In this document: piece by piece, positions 30,537 to 38,528 of the stretch
How the letters are laid out: the number at the start of each line of letters is the position of its first letter
Position numbering within the stretch: the first letter of the stretch is position 1
Source of the DNA: a virus
Reading direction: 5' to 3' (one strand)
DNA: 60,152 nt
Virus record (IMG/VR): IMGVR_UViG_3300044631_002033
Location: 1 to 60,152 of that record
The notes under the pieces: model-generated
The model's input: only the letters and a program-made list of their open reading frames with translations
Told to the model about the DNA's origin: nothing
Database searches by the model: none
Program-made: the position numbers and the translations under genes

Positions 30537-31451
30537 ATGGAAGCAAAGCCAGCTTTAAGATATCCACTTAAAAAAATTACCGATTCTGATGATTATTTAA
30601 AGATTGATATTTTGGAATATAAACCCCCTGGTTTTAGCAACCAACCAGATTCTTTTGCATTGAATACTTCAGATCAAACTTATGCAAATATAGGCGTTAA
30701 AGATATTTTAGATACAATTTTTCTTCCTATTCCAGACAATCTTCAAGATAGTAATTCTGTAAGCTGGGGTTCTGATTCATTAAATCCTATTCAAGCGGCG
30801 GCAGGTAGTCTAGGTTCAGCAGTAGTTAAAGACGCCTTTACAGGAAATACAAAAAATATTATTGATAAAGTTCTAAAAGGTGCAACAAATATAGGTGAAT
30901 TTGCTAAAACTGGATTAGGTCAAGATGTAATTGCAGCGGGTGCTGCTGGTTTTGCTGCTCAAGCATTATTAGGAGTAGATAATGTCTCATCTTTTATAAG
31001 AAGACAATCTGGTGTTGTTGCAAATCAGAATTTAGAACTTCTTTTTAGTGGAATTGCAATTAGACCAGAATTTTCATTTGCATATGATTTAGTTCCTAGG
31101 TCAAAAGACGAAAGTGAGATGGTTAAACAAATCATCAGAAGATTTAAATATCATAGTGCAGCAAAAAAGGGAAGTGCTACCTTTGGACCTGGTGCTGGGT
31201 TATTCTTAAAAGCACCAAACGTTTTCAAAATTACGTACAGAAGTGGTAATCGAGACCATCCATTCCTAAATCGTTTTAAAGTTTGTGCATTAATTGGAAT
31301 GTCTGTTGACTATGCTGCATCAGGAACATACGCAACTTACCCAGATGCAACACCAACACATATGAGAATGGGTCTTACATTTAAAGAACTCACACCAATT
31401 TACAGAGAAGATTATGAATCTGGTATCGGAAGAGATGGAGTAGGATACTAA
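30537..31451 (+). CDS. 48: Baseplate tail-tube cap protein gp48
   Basis: 304 aa. LRYPLKKITDSDDYLKIDI start, central helical insert rich in Ala/Gly (VIAAGAAGFAAQALLG) and C-terminal tube-like domain (LELLFSGIAIRPEFSF, IIRRFKYHSAAKK, YDAASG-type end with MRMGLTFKELTPIYRED). T4 gp48 sits on the baseplate hub under gp54. Confidence 0.85.
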   Translation: MEAKPALRYPLKKITDSDDYLKIDILEYKPPGFSNQPDSFALNTSDQTYANIGVKDILDTIFLPIPDNLQDSNSVSWGSDSLNPIQAAAGSLGSAVVKDAFTGNTKNIIDKVLKGATNIGEFAKTGLGQDVIAAGAAGFAAQALLGVDNVSSFIRRQSGVVANQNLELLFSGIAIRPEFSFAYDLVPRSKDESEMVKQIIRRFKYHSAAKKGSATFGPGAGLFLKAPNVFKITYRSGNRDHPFLNRFKVCALIGMSVDYAASGTYATYPDATPTHMRMGLTFKELTPIYREDYESGIGRDGVGY

Positions 31452-32101
31452 TGACTTACTTTAGAGAATTACCAAACCTAGAATATCAATCATTCTTACC
31501 TGATAGCAAATCATCAGATCAGTATTTAACTGTAAAAAATCTTTTTCGTAGAGTTAAACTTCGCGATGATTTACAAAATGTATTTACAGTTTTTGATAAG
31601 TACCAAATTGTTGATGGCGCTCGTCCAGAAACAGTTGCAGAAGAACTTTATGGAAGTACTCAATACGACTGGGTAGTCATTGTAAGTGCTGGTATTACTC
31701 GTATTAGAGATGAATGGCCACTATCAAGTAAAGATATCTATGATTATTCTTATGAAAAGTATGGTAATGATTTAAATGCAATTCACCATTATGAAACTAC
31801 CGAAGTTAAAGACTCTCAAAACAGACTAATTCTACCTGCTGGTAAAGTAGTTGATGCCAACTTTACAATTCCAAATCCAAGTCTTCCAACAGCAACATTA
31901 AATCCAGTAACTGGCGTAAGTAACTATGAATATGAGGTTGCTAAAAATGAAGAAAAAAGAACAATTTATGTTTTAAAACCAATCTATCTACAACAAATTA
32001 TCAATGATACAAGAAAAGCGATGACTTATGATAAATCATCGCAGTATGTAGATAATAGATTGATTAGAACTGAAAATACTAAAGCATCAAATCCATTTTA
32101 A
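31451..32101 (+). CDS. 53: Baseplate wedge subunit gp53
   Basis: MTYFRELPNLEYQSFLPDS, then KNLFRRVKLRDDLQNVFTVF, TVAEELYGSTQYDWVVIV and PLSSKDIYDYSYEKYG: the gp53 pattern, with a LysM-like region. It staples wedges together in T4. Starts by a one-base overlap (TAATG) with gp48 and ends tail to tail with the Mom-like gene (15-base overlap). Confidence 0.85.
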   Translation: MTYFRELPNLEYQSFLPDSKSSDQYLTVKNLFRRVKLRDDLQNVFTVFDKYQIVDGARPETVAEELYGSTQYDWVVIVSAGITRIRDEWPLSSKDIYDYSYEKYGNDLNAIHHYETTEVKDSQNRLILPAGKVVDANFTIPNPSLPTATLNPVTGVSNYEYEVAKNEEKRTIYVLKPIYLQQIINDTRKAMTYDKSSQYVDNRLIRTENTKASNPF

Positions 32102-32677
32102 TTCTAGATTCTTATCAAACATCATCACATATCGGTGCTTGCGGGAGCGGTCTTTCCATTCTCCTTCAGCACCTTTTACTTTTCCACGAGAGTGTTTAGT
32201 TCCGTCTGAATAATAGAAATCTTTTTTAGGGTCTGTGAGACCTACATACTTAAAGTTACAAGCACGATAAATTGTACCAGAATGGTAATCTGAATCAGCA
32301 TAAGAAATGATTGCTTTAACTTCAGTATCTTTCCGAAGTTGTCTAATCGCTCGTGACACAAACCAAGAAGTGATGTTATATTCGCATGACTGCGTACTAG
32401 GTTCGATGCAAAGTCTTGAGAGTTCGAAGAGTCCTTGTTGTTCATTTCGTTCTAATCCAAAAGCACCTTGTGCTATTTCTGGTACTGGTAAGTTTGTAAA
32501 AACGCAGGCACCTAATGATCCGCCAATATTCATTATATCTGTAAAAGATTTTTTATACAAAGAATAATTATATCCGCTTTTGAAATCTTTTGATATATCT
32601 TTAAGATAATGATGATTATATAATAATTCTTTTATTTCTGATTTTGGAACTTTTTGAATATAATAATCACTTTTCAT
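32087..32677 (-). CDS. Mom-like GNAT-fold DNA modification protein
   Basis: Resembles phage Mu Mom and related proteins, which convert adenine in DNA to a carbamoylated form that resists restriction. Visible: GLFELSRLCIEPSTQS, IRQLRKDTEVKAIISYAD, SGTIYRACNFKYVGLTDP, and basic RGKVKGAEGEWKDRSRKHR. The L-S-R and S-Y-A-D motifs are typical. I start at 32677 (MKSDYYIQKV), inside the last codons of endonuclease C. 196 aa. It may be early-expressed through from gp32. An acetyltransferase of other function is the alternative. Confidence 0.7.
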   Translation of the reverse strand: MKSDYYIQKVPKSEIKELLYNHHYLKDISKDFKSGYNYSLYKKSFTDIMNIGGSLGACVFTNLPVPEIAQGAFGLERNEQQGLFELSRLCIEPSTQSCEYNITSWFVSRAIRQLRKDTEVKAIISYADSDYHSGTIYRACNFKYVGLTDPKKDFYYSDGTKHSRGKVKGAEGEWKDRSRKHRYVMMFDKNLELKWI

Positions 32678-33338
32678 AAAAAACACTATACTTGTAAATA
32701 TAATATTTTGATCTACCAGTCATTTTTACAGCATCTTTTATGCAATCATATACTACACCATTATAGCATAGTTTTCTCGCTCTTGGATTTTTGCCTCCCA
32801 TTATATCTGAATTTTGAATACCATTATTCCAAGGTTTTCTTCCCTTACAAGAATCACTTATTTTTTTCCTAACTTCTGGTCTTTTAGTCGGATTTTTATC
32901 TCCAACTAATTTTCCTCTTGCCCTTAAACCTTTTTCTATATCCGATTGCTTTCTTTTTTCGGTCATAGTTTTTGGAGTTCCTCTATTTGCTTCTGCAATT
33001 TTTCTTTTATGAGATTCGGATAAAGGTTTTCCAAGTCTTGCTTTTTTTCTGTTTTGAATATCTTGTTCGGTCATTACTTTTTTAGAGCATCCTTTTCCAC
33101 CATCAGTTTTGTTATGAAGAATACCTGTTCCTAAATCTTTTCTACCAAAGATTGAAATCATATAAATTTCGTGTCTAAATGCCTCTTCTTCGGAAAGATT
33201 TTTCTTTAAGAATAAAATTCTCTTTTTTGATGGTGGATAAAAACCACTATGCTTTAAAAATGCTCTTCTACCCTTTCCTTTCCCAATATAGTAAGGAGTT
33301 CCATCTTCACGCAAGTATGCGTAAGTGTAGTATTCCAT
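32667..33338 (-). CDS. GIY-YIG homing endonuclease (C)
   Basis: YTYAYLREDGTPYYIGKGKGRR is a GIY-YIG core (cut: YTYAYLRED, PYYIGKGKGRR), then RHEIYMISIFGRKD and ILHNKTDGGKG. From residue 115 the chain has NUMOD3-like basic repeats (LSESHKRKIAEANRG, NPTKRPEVRKKISDSCKG) and ends in a DNA-binding-like module (YDCIKDAVKMTGRSKYYIYK). 223 aa. Inserted between gp32 and the Mom-like gene; preceded by control module C. Confidence 0.9.
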   Translation of the reverse strand: MEYYTYAYLREDGTPYYIGKGKGRRAFLKHSGFYPPSKKRILFLKKNLSEEEAFRHEIYMISIFGRKDLGTGILHNKTDGGKGCSKKVMTEQDIQNRKKARLGKPLSESHKRKIAEANRGTPKTMTEKRKQSDIEKGLRARGKLVGDKNPTKRPEVRKKISDSCKGRKPWNNGIQNSDIMGGKNPRARKLCYNGVVYDCIKDAVKMTGRSKYYIYKYSVFYEK

Positions 33339-33350
33339 CTGCTTCTAAAT

Positions 33351-33419
33351 TAAGGTCGCAATAGTATTTATAATAAAATAGGGTGGATTTCTCCACCCTT
33401 CTCTAAAAGTGCGACCTTA
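33351..33419 (-). promoter_or_regulatory. Endonuclease control module C
   Basis: Outer arms TAAGGTCGCA (33410-33419) and TGCGACCTTA (33351-33360) pair over 10 bases. Inside: AGGGTGGA-GAAA-TCCACCCT (33380-33399), 8-bp stem on a GNRA loop, then the late promoter TATAAATA (33365-33372). The leader ATTTAGAAGCAG runs straight into the ATG at 33338. The hairpin probably also ends the gp32 transcript. Confidence 0.85.
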
Positions 33420-33441
33420 TTAGAGCATTAATATTTAGACA

Positions 33442-34368
33442 TCAATCATCAGATGCTAATTTTGCGAAATACGACAACGCATCATCGTCCTCATCTTCCT
33501 CAACCGCAGCAGCACGGCGGGTGGGTTGAAGATTGTTGAGTTCGGTGCGAAGATCTTCATCAAGATCTTTCGCAGGACCACGGGAATAGGTCTCTTCTTC
33601 AGCAACTTCTTCATCCACACGGCGGGAACCTTTGGAACCCAACACATAGTCAAGACGCTTCTTCAATTCATCATAAGACTTGAACTGATCAGCAGCAACA
33701 AGTTCAGCAAGAGAATATTGCTTCTTCCAGATTGCTTCCATTGCATCATCGTCGTCCAGCAAAGCACCTTGTGCGGCAAACTCACTGGAATCATAGTTGC
33801 GATAACCAGCAACGTTCTTTGCCTTCAGTTTGAAGTTAGCACCTTGCCAGAAATCAAACGGATCAATTGCTTCCTCATCTTCAAACTCAGGTTGCATTGC
33901 AGCAGTCAGTTTGTCAAAGATCTTCTTACCAAACTTATACAGGAAGACCTTACCTTCGTTGGAGGGATTAGCAGGGTCCTTCACAACGTAAATGTTGGAG
34001 ATATAAGTCAGTTTACGCTTCTGCTTGCGGGCAAGTTCCTTACCAGCATCAGTGCCGTTGTTCCAGAGTTCAGAGTTCAGTTCCGACACAGGATCCTTCT
34101 GACCCAGAGTAGTCAAACTTGATTCTATATACCATCCGCCAGGACCTTGAAATGCGTGACTGTAGAGTTTCACGAATGGTAGGTCCTCACCATTCGGAGC
34201 AGGAAGAAAACGAATAACAGCGAATCCATTACCTGCTTTATCACATTCTAAACGCCATACACGTTCATCGGAGGAAGAACTTGAGGAATTCATCTTCTCA
34301 ACTTCCTTAACAAGTTTGGCGGTAAGATTACCGAGTTTGGATTGTTTTTTAAGATTTTGAAAGCTCAT
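33442..34368 (-). CDS. 32: Single-stranded DNA-binding protein gp32
   Basis: Essential T4-type SSB for replication, recombination and repair. N-terminal cooperativity arm (KKQSKLGNLTAKLVKEVEKM), OB-fold core with the aromatic/basic residues (RVWRLECDKAGNGFAVIRFL, KKIFDKLTAAMQPEFEDEEA), and the acidic C-terminal tail (EEDEDDDALSYFAKLASDD) that binds partners such as gp59. 308 aa, T4 301. A consensus host-type promoter sits 55-83 bases upstream. Confidence 0.95.
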   Translation of the reverse strand: MSFQNLKKQSKLGNLTAKLVKEVEKMNSSSSSSDERVWRLECDKAGNGFAVIRFLPAPNGEDLPFVKLYSHAFQGPGGWYIESSLTTLGQKDPVSELNSELWNNGTDAGKELARKQKRKLTYISNIYVVKDPANPSNEGKVFLYKFGKKIFDKLTAAMQPEFEDEEAIDPFDFWQGANFKLKAKNVAGYRNYDSSEFAAQGALLDDDDAMEAIWKKQYSLAELVAADQFKSYDELKKRLDYVLGSKGSRRVDEEVAEEETYSRGPAKDLDEDLRTELNNLQPTRRAAAVEEDEDDDALSYFAKLASDD

Positions 34369-34422
34369 TTTGGATTACTTTGGATAAATTGGATTTGTCG
34401 GATTTGGTTTTGCGACAACTTT

Positions 34423-34451
34423 ATTATAGAAGACCTATAAAGGGATGTCAA
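34423..34451 (-). promoter_or_regulatory. gp32 promoter
   Basis: TTGACA (34446-34451), 17-base spacer, TATAAT (34423-34428): perfect consensus. The stop codon of the HNH gene is embedded in the -35 box. Confidence 0.9.
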
Positions 34452-34948
34452 GCCCTGGTCCAACCTTTATGCTGTTTTCTGCCATACTTTCCTCTTAATG
34501 TAGAAGTCATGGCACCTTGATCTAAATTATTTTCAATACAAAATTGTTTTAAGTTTGTTGTAGTATGAATTTTTCCAGTAGGATCTTTTAACCTCCAAGT
34601 AATTGGATTTTTAATGTACTTATTTTTTCTTGATATTCTACCGTGTAAGGAGCACAAAGAAATATTTTCAGATTGAGTTCCCCATTTCAAATTATTAATA
34701 TTATTATTTTTTGGATTATCATCTAAATGAAGAACATTTGGATAATTGTTTGGATTTTCTAAAAAAGATTTTGCTACTAAACGATGAATATATGAAGAAA
34801 CCCATTTTCCTTCATCACTTTTAATAGATACAAACTTATATCCACAATTATTTTCATAAGAATTTATATAATCTTTTTTAGATAAAGAAAATACCTTTCC
34901 AGTATCTTCAATAAGATAATTAGAAAATCCTTCTATTTTATTAAACAT
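34448..34948 (-). CDS. HNH homing endonuclease with NUMOD modules (166 aa)
   Basis: NUMOD4-like start (IEGFSNYLIEDTGKVFSLSK), HNH core with RLVAKSFLENPNNYPNVLHL and DDNPKNNNINNLKWGT (His/Asn/Asn), and a C-terminal NUMOD1/HTH-like module (LKQFCIENNLDQGAMTSTLR, QHKGW) similar to the end of endonuclease B. Inserted upstream of the gp32 promoter; a hairpin with a late-promoter-like loop (34963-34984) precedes it. Confidence 0.9.
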   Translation of the reverse strand: MFNKIEGFSNYLIEDTGKVFSLSKKDYINSYENNCGYKFVSIKSDEGKWVSSYIHRLVAKSFLENPNNYPNVLHLDDNPKNNNINNLKWGTQSENISLCSLHGRISRKNKYIKNPITWRLKDPTGKIHTTTNLKQFCIENNLDQGAMTSTLRGKYGRKQHKGWTRA

Positions 34949-34962
34949 ATTAGTTAGTGTCT

Positions 34963-34984
34963 TTTACTATATTTATTTAGTAAA
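34963..34984 (-). promoter_or_regulatory. Hairpin with late-promoter loop before the HNH gene
   Basis: TTTACTA-AATAAATA-TAGTAAA: 7-bp stem whose loop is the late-promoter-like AATAAATA (34970-34977), 15 bases before the ATG at 34948. Confidence 0.6.
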
Positions 34985-35009
34985 TGACATTATTATAGCA
35001 AAGATACCC

Positions 35010-35342
35010 TCAGCGGTCAATGAATTGCTTGAGAGACTCAATGGTTTTAGTCATACTGCCAAATAATATACTCATATCAGTTTCTGGGGGAAATCCCATC
35101 AGTGCCACTGATTTGCGTAGGTTCTCTTTCATTTCAATCGCCTTTGGATCATCTGAAAGAGATAACCTAGTATACATCACTCTTTGCTTTTCTAGCAAGA
35201 GTTCAAGTTTTTCAATGTGTTCCAGTTTGGTCTCGCGGGACATTGCACCAAAAGTAAGAATACTTCCGTAAATTTCTTCTTGCAACTTGTTAATTTCTTT
35301 CAGTTCATCCTGAATAATATTGGAGTCAAAAAAGTTACTCAT
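35010..35342 (-). CDS. DUF1825-family protein (110 aa)
   Basis: MSNFFDSNIIQDELKEINKL, GAMSRETKLEHIEKLELLLEK cut to SRETKLEHIEKLELL, RVMYTRLSLSDDP: the DUF1825 pattern shared by cyanobacteria and T4-like cyanophages. All-helical, function unknown. Overlaps gp59 by eight bases (35335-35342). Confidence 0.8.
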   Translation of the reverse strand: MSNFFDSNIIQDELKEINKLQEEIYGSILTFGAMSRETKLEHIEKLELLLEKQRVMYTRLSLSDDPKAIEMKENLRKSVALMGFPPETDMSILFGSMTKTIESLKQFIDR

Positions 35343-35925
35343 CTATAATTGTCCTTAAAATCTTTTTAAACTGGAATACATCCGTATTTAGGAATGGTGT
35401 ATATTTTTTGATTTTTAAACTTACGGTTTCCCACACTGGATCTAGCAATTTCTTATCAAAATCTTTTGAGAAATGGAATATTTTTTCGTAGATTGTTAAG
35501 GTTTCTAGCGACAATTGCCCGCTTAGAAACTTTTTGAGGACTGGTGGATGCCCTTTGGAACAATTCAAGGCATCCTCTAATTTGGTCTCCAAGAAGAATT
35601 CGTTGCTTTGTTCCTTGAATAAGTAAGTCAAACTCTGTTGTCTCCGCATCCAATCTGCGTAAGTCCTTTCTCCAGAGTTGATAATTTCTCCAATCCATAT
35701 TTGATTTACGCTAGTAGATTCTACAAAGTTTGCAACCAAGAAATTAACAATCTCTTCGTCCTTATACTTTCGACTTGTTTTTTCGAACCAGTATTTATCG
35801 GTTCGACGGTTAAACGATGTTACAGACGCACGGACTTTTTTATTATATTTGAAGTAATCATATTTTGGATTACTAAAATGCGATTTCAAAGCAAGGTATT
35901 CACAATAAACTTGATATGGAGACAC
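35335..35925 (-). CDS. 59: gp59, loader of the gp41 replicative helicase
   Basis: T4 gp59 binds gp32-coated forked DNA and loads the helicase. Shared features: YQVYCEYLALKSHF start, KYDYFKYNKKVR, RRTDKYWFEKTSRKYKDEE, QIWIGEIINS and the C-terminal LKIKKYTPFLNTDVFQFKKI. There is no ATG at the start; the choices are GTG at 35925 (MSPYQVYCEY) or TTG at 35931. I prefer GTG because other gp59 proteins begin near that residue. Promoter at 35955-35983. Confidence 0.9.
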   Translation of the reverse strand: MSPYQVYCEYLALKSHFSNPKYDYFKYNKKVRASVTSFNRRTDKYWFEKTSRKYKDEEIVNFLVANFVESTSVNQIWIGEIINSGERTYADWMRRQQSLTYLFKEQSNEFFLETKLEDALNCSKGHPPVLKKFLSGQLSLETLTIYEKIFHFSKDFDKKLLDPVWETVSLKIKKYTPFLNTDVFQFKKILRTIIDE

Positions 35926-35954
35926 CTTCAATTTATTACATTACAATCGTATGT

Positions 35955-35983
35955 ATCATACCACGCTTCTGGAGTGAAGTCAA
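35955..35983 (-). promoter_or_regulatory. gp59 promoter
   Basis: TTGACT (35978-35983), 17 bases, TATGAT (35955-35960). The -35 box contains the stop codon of endonuclease D. Confidence 0.8.
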
Positions 35984-36468
35984 TCTGCCTTTTCAAGTTT
36001 TTTCTGGTGATAAAGTTCTCGTTTGCGTTGATTTAATCTATCTTTATTTTTAGCACGCCAAGCACGCTCTGTCTCACGACGCCTCTCTATTCTTTTGTCT
36101 CTCCACGCTTTCACCCTCTCTGGGTTTGCGTGGTAATATTTCTTATTATACTCACGCATATATTCTTTCTTATGCTTCTCACGCAATATAGGGTCAAGCG
36201 GCAAACTTGAGCCATTTTTTCCGCCATCGTGTATATTAATTAGTATTCCACCATCACATTTTCTACCATAGACAGAGATTAACCATTCTTCGAATATGTA
36301 GGCATCTTCTTCAATATCAAAATATTTTATAATCTTAATTCTGTCTTTATCGACAGGGCATATATCTCCGCCACCTCTAATATGAGGATTATAGCACCTT
36401 CTACCAATACCTTTACCAACATAATAAGGAGTCATATCCTCTCTCAAATAGAGATAAACGTAATACAT
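35980..36468 (-). CDS. GIY-YIG homing endonuclease (D)
   Basis: MYYVYLYLREDMTPYYVGKG, then GRRCYNPH: GIY-YIG core. FEEWLISVYGRKCDGGILIN contains the catalytic Glu and Asn regions. From residue 105 highly basic repeats (KEYMREYNKKYYHANPERVK, WRDKRIERRRETERAWRAKN) bind DNA. 162 aa. I start at 36468, which gives the same AGAGCAG leader as the other endonucleases; an ATG at 36492 would lie inside the outer stem. Between gp33 and gp59. Confidence 0.85.
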   Translation of the reverse strand: MYYVYLYLREDMTPYYVGKGIGRRCYNPHIRGGGDICPVDKDRIKIIKYFDIEEDAYIFEEWLISVYGRKCDGGILINIHDGGKNGSSLPLDPILREKHKKEYMREYNKKYYHANPERVKAWRDKRIERRRETERAWRAKNKDRLNQRKRELYHQKKLEKAD

Positions 36469-36479
36469 TTCTGCTCTTA

Positions 36480-36554
36480 ACTTAGGTGACATAAGTATTT
36501 ATACAAGAAAAGGGCATCAAGTGCCCTCCTCTACCTGAAAAGTGTCACCTAAGT
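36480..36554 (-). promoter_or_regulatory. Endonuclease control module D
   Basis: Outer arms ACTTAGGTGACA (36543-36554) and TGTCACCTAAGT (36480-36491): 12 perfect pairs. Inside: AGGGCA-CTTGA-TGCCCT (36511-36527) with TTTTCTT, then TATAAATA (36496-36503). Leader TAAGAGCAGAA, ATG 36468. Confidence 0.85.
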
Positions 36555-36577
36555 CAGGCATCATTATTTAGTTATAA

Positions 36578-36838
36578 TCACAAAGGCAATTTTGCTCTCG
36601 ATGTTTTTTTCATAAAATTAAGATTGATAGCATCATATTTCAATCTTTCTTTCAGAGGTTTTGAAATAAGTTTTGTTACTGAATCTACCTCAAGATTATT
36701 GATTTCACAATAATGACAAATAGCATCAATGTAATTCATATTTTCACTTGACACAATGTGCTCTATTTCAAGAGAAAACTTGGAAGGTGTAAGAAACTTA
36801 TTTTCTATAACTTGTTCTAATTCTTTATTTGGTTCCAT
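36578..36838 (-). CDS. 33: gp33, late transcription co-activator
   Basis: T4 gp33 links the sliding clamp to RNA polymerase at late promoters. Here MEPNKELEQVIENKFLTPSK, FSLEIEHIVSSENMNYIDAI and KPLKERLKYDAINLNFM match the cyanophage gp33 form; 86 aa. The frame is open 33 codons upstream, but ATG 36838 gives a normal length and overlaps the upstream gene by 14 bases. Its presence fits the many NATAAATA late promoters in the window. Confidence 0.85.
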   Translation of the reverse strand: MEPNKELEQVIENKFLTPSKFSLEIEHIVSSENMNYIDAICHYCEINNLEVDSVTKLISKPLKERLKYDAINLNFMKKTSRAKLPL

Positions 36839-37508
36839 ATGATTCCAGTTTATCTCTAACAAACTCTCTAATGTATTCGGTGAGTAGTTTGATGTACTTT
36901 GATTTGTCTCTTTCTTCATAGACGACGCATTCTCCATTTTCGCAAGCCATAATGATTACAAGTTTTTTAACTGAAATACCAGTCAGTTCGTAAAGCATAC
37001 ACCCATATGCCATACATTGAACAAAATAATGTTCGATCCACTCGCGTGGTTTTGGTTTTTTAGAAGTCTTGAAGTCTATGATTGCCAATTCGCCATTGTA
37101 TTCTGCAATACAATCGACGGTTCCCGCAATACCTAATTGCTTACTATATAGGGAACCTTCAAGAGCGTGAATATTATTTATATTCTTGAGAGTTGACTTA
37201 GAAATATTGAACAGAAACTCTGAGATTGGAAGAATATCCGTAGGAAGATCTTGATTTTTCAGAAAATACTCTGTAAGAGTATGCATATCCGTACCACGAC
37301 TTGTTGCAAGTTTTGTGATACGGTCTGCTTCCTTATCTCCAACTTTCTTACGCCACTTCACAAAGATTTCTTTGTTAAAATGACTTGTAACAGAAGTAAT
37401 TGAAACAAGTTTGAGTAGTTCTTCTTCCTCTGGAATTGAATAATATCGAACACCATCTATAGTCTCCCGTTCAAGTTTCGGAAGAATCAAATCAACGTGA
37501 TTGAACAT
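36825..37508 (-). CDS. PD-(D/E)xK exonuclease, MGME1-like (227 aa)
   Basis: PD-(D/E)xK core: TSRGTDMHTLTEYFL, GIAGTVDCIAEYNGELAIIDF (G-x-x-D ... I-D-F-K-T, cut after IDF), KTSKKPKPREWIEHYFVQ and YGCMLYELTGI. This family of RecB-like exonucleases occurs beside PhoH in T4-like cyanophages and probably degrades DNA for nucleotides or processes ends. One-base overlap with phoH. Confidence 0.8.
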   Translation of the reverse strand: MFNHVDLILPKLERETIDGVRYYSIPEEEELLKLVSITSVTSHFNKEIFVKWRKKVGDKEADRITKLATSRGTDMHTLTEYFLKNQDLPTDILPISEFLFNISKSTLKNINNIHALEGSLYSKQLGIAGTVDCIAEYNGELAIIDFKTSKKPKPREWIEHYFVQCMAYGCMLYELTGISVKKLVIIMACENGECVVYEERDKSKYIKLLTEYIREFVRDKLESYGTK

Positions 37509-38263
37509 TAAAAACCTGCTTCTAGTTTTGCAATAATATATTCCTTGACAAGTCCAGAACGAACAATATCATCAACACCAAACTCAATTATATCAAAAGA
37601 TGGCATTTTACGCAAGACTGTCATAAAATCTACAATACCATTTCGCTCATTGGTCTTTTGTAAATCTGATTGGGTAGCGTCACCACAGAACATAATTTTT
37701 GAGTTTTCGCCAACACGAGTGATAATGGAATCAAGCTCATGATATGACATGTTTTGGAACTCATCTACAATAATGATAGAATTATCAAGCGTGGTTCCTC
37801 TTAAGAATGAAGTACTCCAGAACTTAATTGTTTCTTGAGACTTTAAGTTGCCGTAAAGCATCTCGAACTCAGCATCAGAAGGCATTTGGAACATATACTT
37901 CACCATATTCTTATAAGGAATCTGGTAGATATCTGATTTGTCCTCATAGGAACCAGGAAGAAAACCAATTTCTCTGGTGGCAACTAAAGAACGAACGAGA
38001 TAGATTTTCTCATAAGGAGTTCTTTCATCAAGAACTTCACGAAGAGCATTATAAAGAGTGATGAAAGTCTTACCTGTTCCTGCACATCCATAAGCAACTA
38101 AATGCTTTTGTTTTGAATAAGATTCAAAAAGTTTTCTTTGATTGTCTGTGAGTGGGTCAATATCTAACAGATATTCACTTCCGAGTGCCTTCTTTCTTTT
38201 CATTTGACGGGTTGTAAGACCAACACCGATTGGTTGGTCATTCGTCCTTTTTCTTCTTGCCAT
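37508..38263 (-). CDS. phoH: PhoH-like ATPase
   Basis: Walker A GCAGTGKT (residues 57-64), Walker B IIIVDEFQNM, sensor FCGDATQSD: a PhoH-type P-loop ATPase of the AAA/helicase 1-like group. Nearly universal in T4-like cyanophages; it is not clearly tied to phosphate and may act on RNA or DNA. 251 aa. Basic start (MARRKRTNDQP). Forms an operon with the exonuclease and gp33. Confidence 0.95.
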   Translation of the reverse strand: MARRKRTNDQPIGVGLTTRQMKRKKALGSEYLLDIDPLTDNQRKLFESYSKQKHLVAYGCAGTGKTFITLYNALREVLDERTPYEKIYLVRSLVATREIGFLPGSYEDKSDIYQIPYKNMVKYMFQMPSDAEFEMLYGNLKSQETIKFWSTSFLRGTTLDNSIIIVDEFQNMSYHELDSIITRVGENSKIMFCGDATQSDLQKTNERNGIVDFMTVLRKMPSFDIIEFGVDDIVRSGLVKEYIIAKLEAGF

Positions 38264-38264
38264 A

Positions 38265-38507
38265 TTAGAGTTTCTTTACGGTTGAACCAGGTGCTTTTGA
38301 TGCTTTCTCTAGGACAGTATTCCACGAAGGGTGTTTTGAGGTTAATTTATTCCTCCACTCACCAACTTCCCCTGGTGTAGCACATCCTTGACTCCAATCT
38401 CTGGTCCAGTCAGGATTGTCCTTATACCATTGCATAATATCATTGACACTCATTTCAATGACTTTCGTTTCACCTGTTTCTTTGTTAATAAGAGGATAAA
38501 TTGCCAT
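38265..38507 (-). CDS. Conserved cyanophage protein (80 aa)
   Basis: MAIYPLINKETGETKVIEMS, then WYKDNPDWTRDWSQGCATPG, EVGEWRNKLTSKHPSWNTVL: a small protein I recognise from T4-like cyanophages upstream of phoH; the start resembles FmdB zinc ribbons without their cysteines. Function unknown. One-base gap to phoH. Confidence 0.8.
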   Translation of the reverse strand: MAIYPLINKETGETKVIEMSVNDIMQWYKDNPDWTRDWSQGCATPGEVGEWRNKLTSKHPSWNTVLEKASKAPGSTVKKL

Positions 38508-38528
38508 AAGTTATAATTTCAAGATAAT

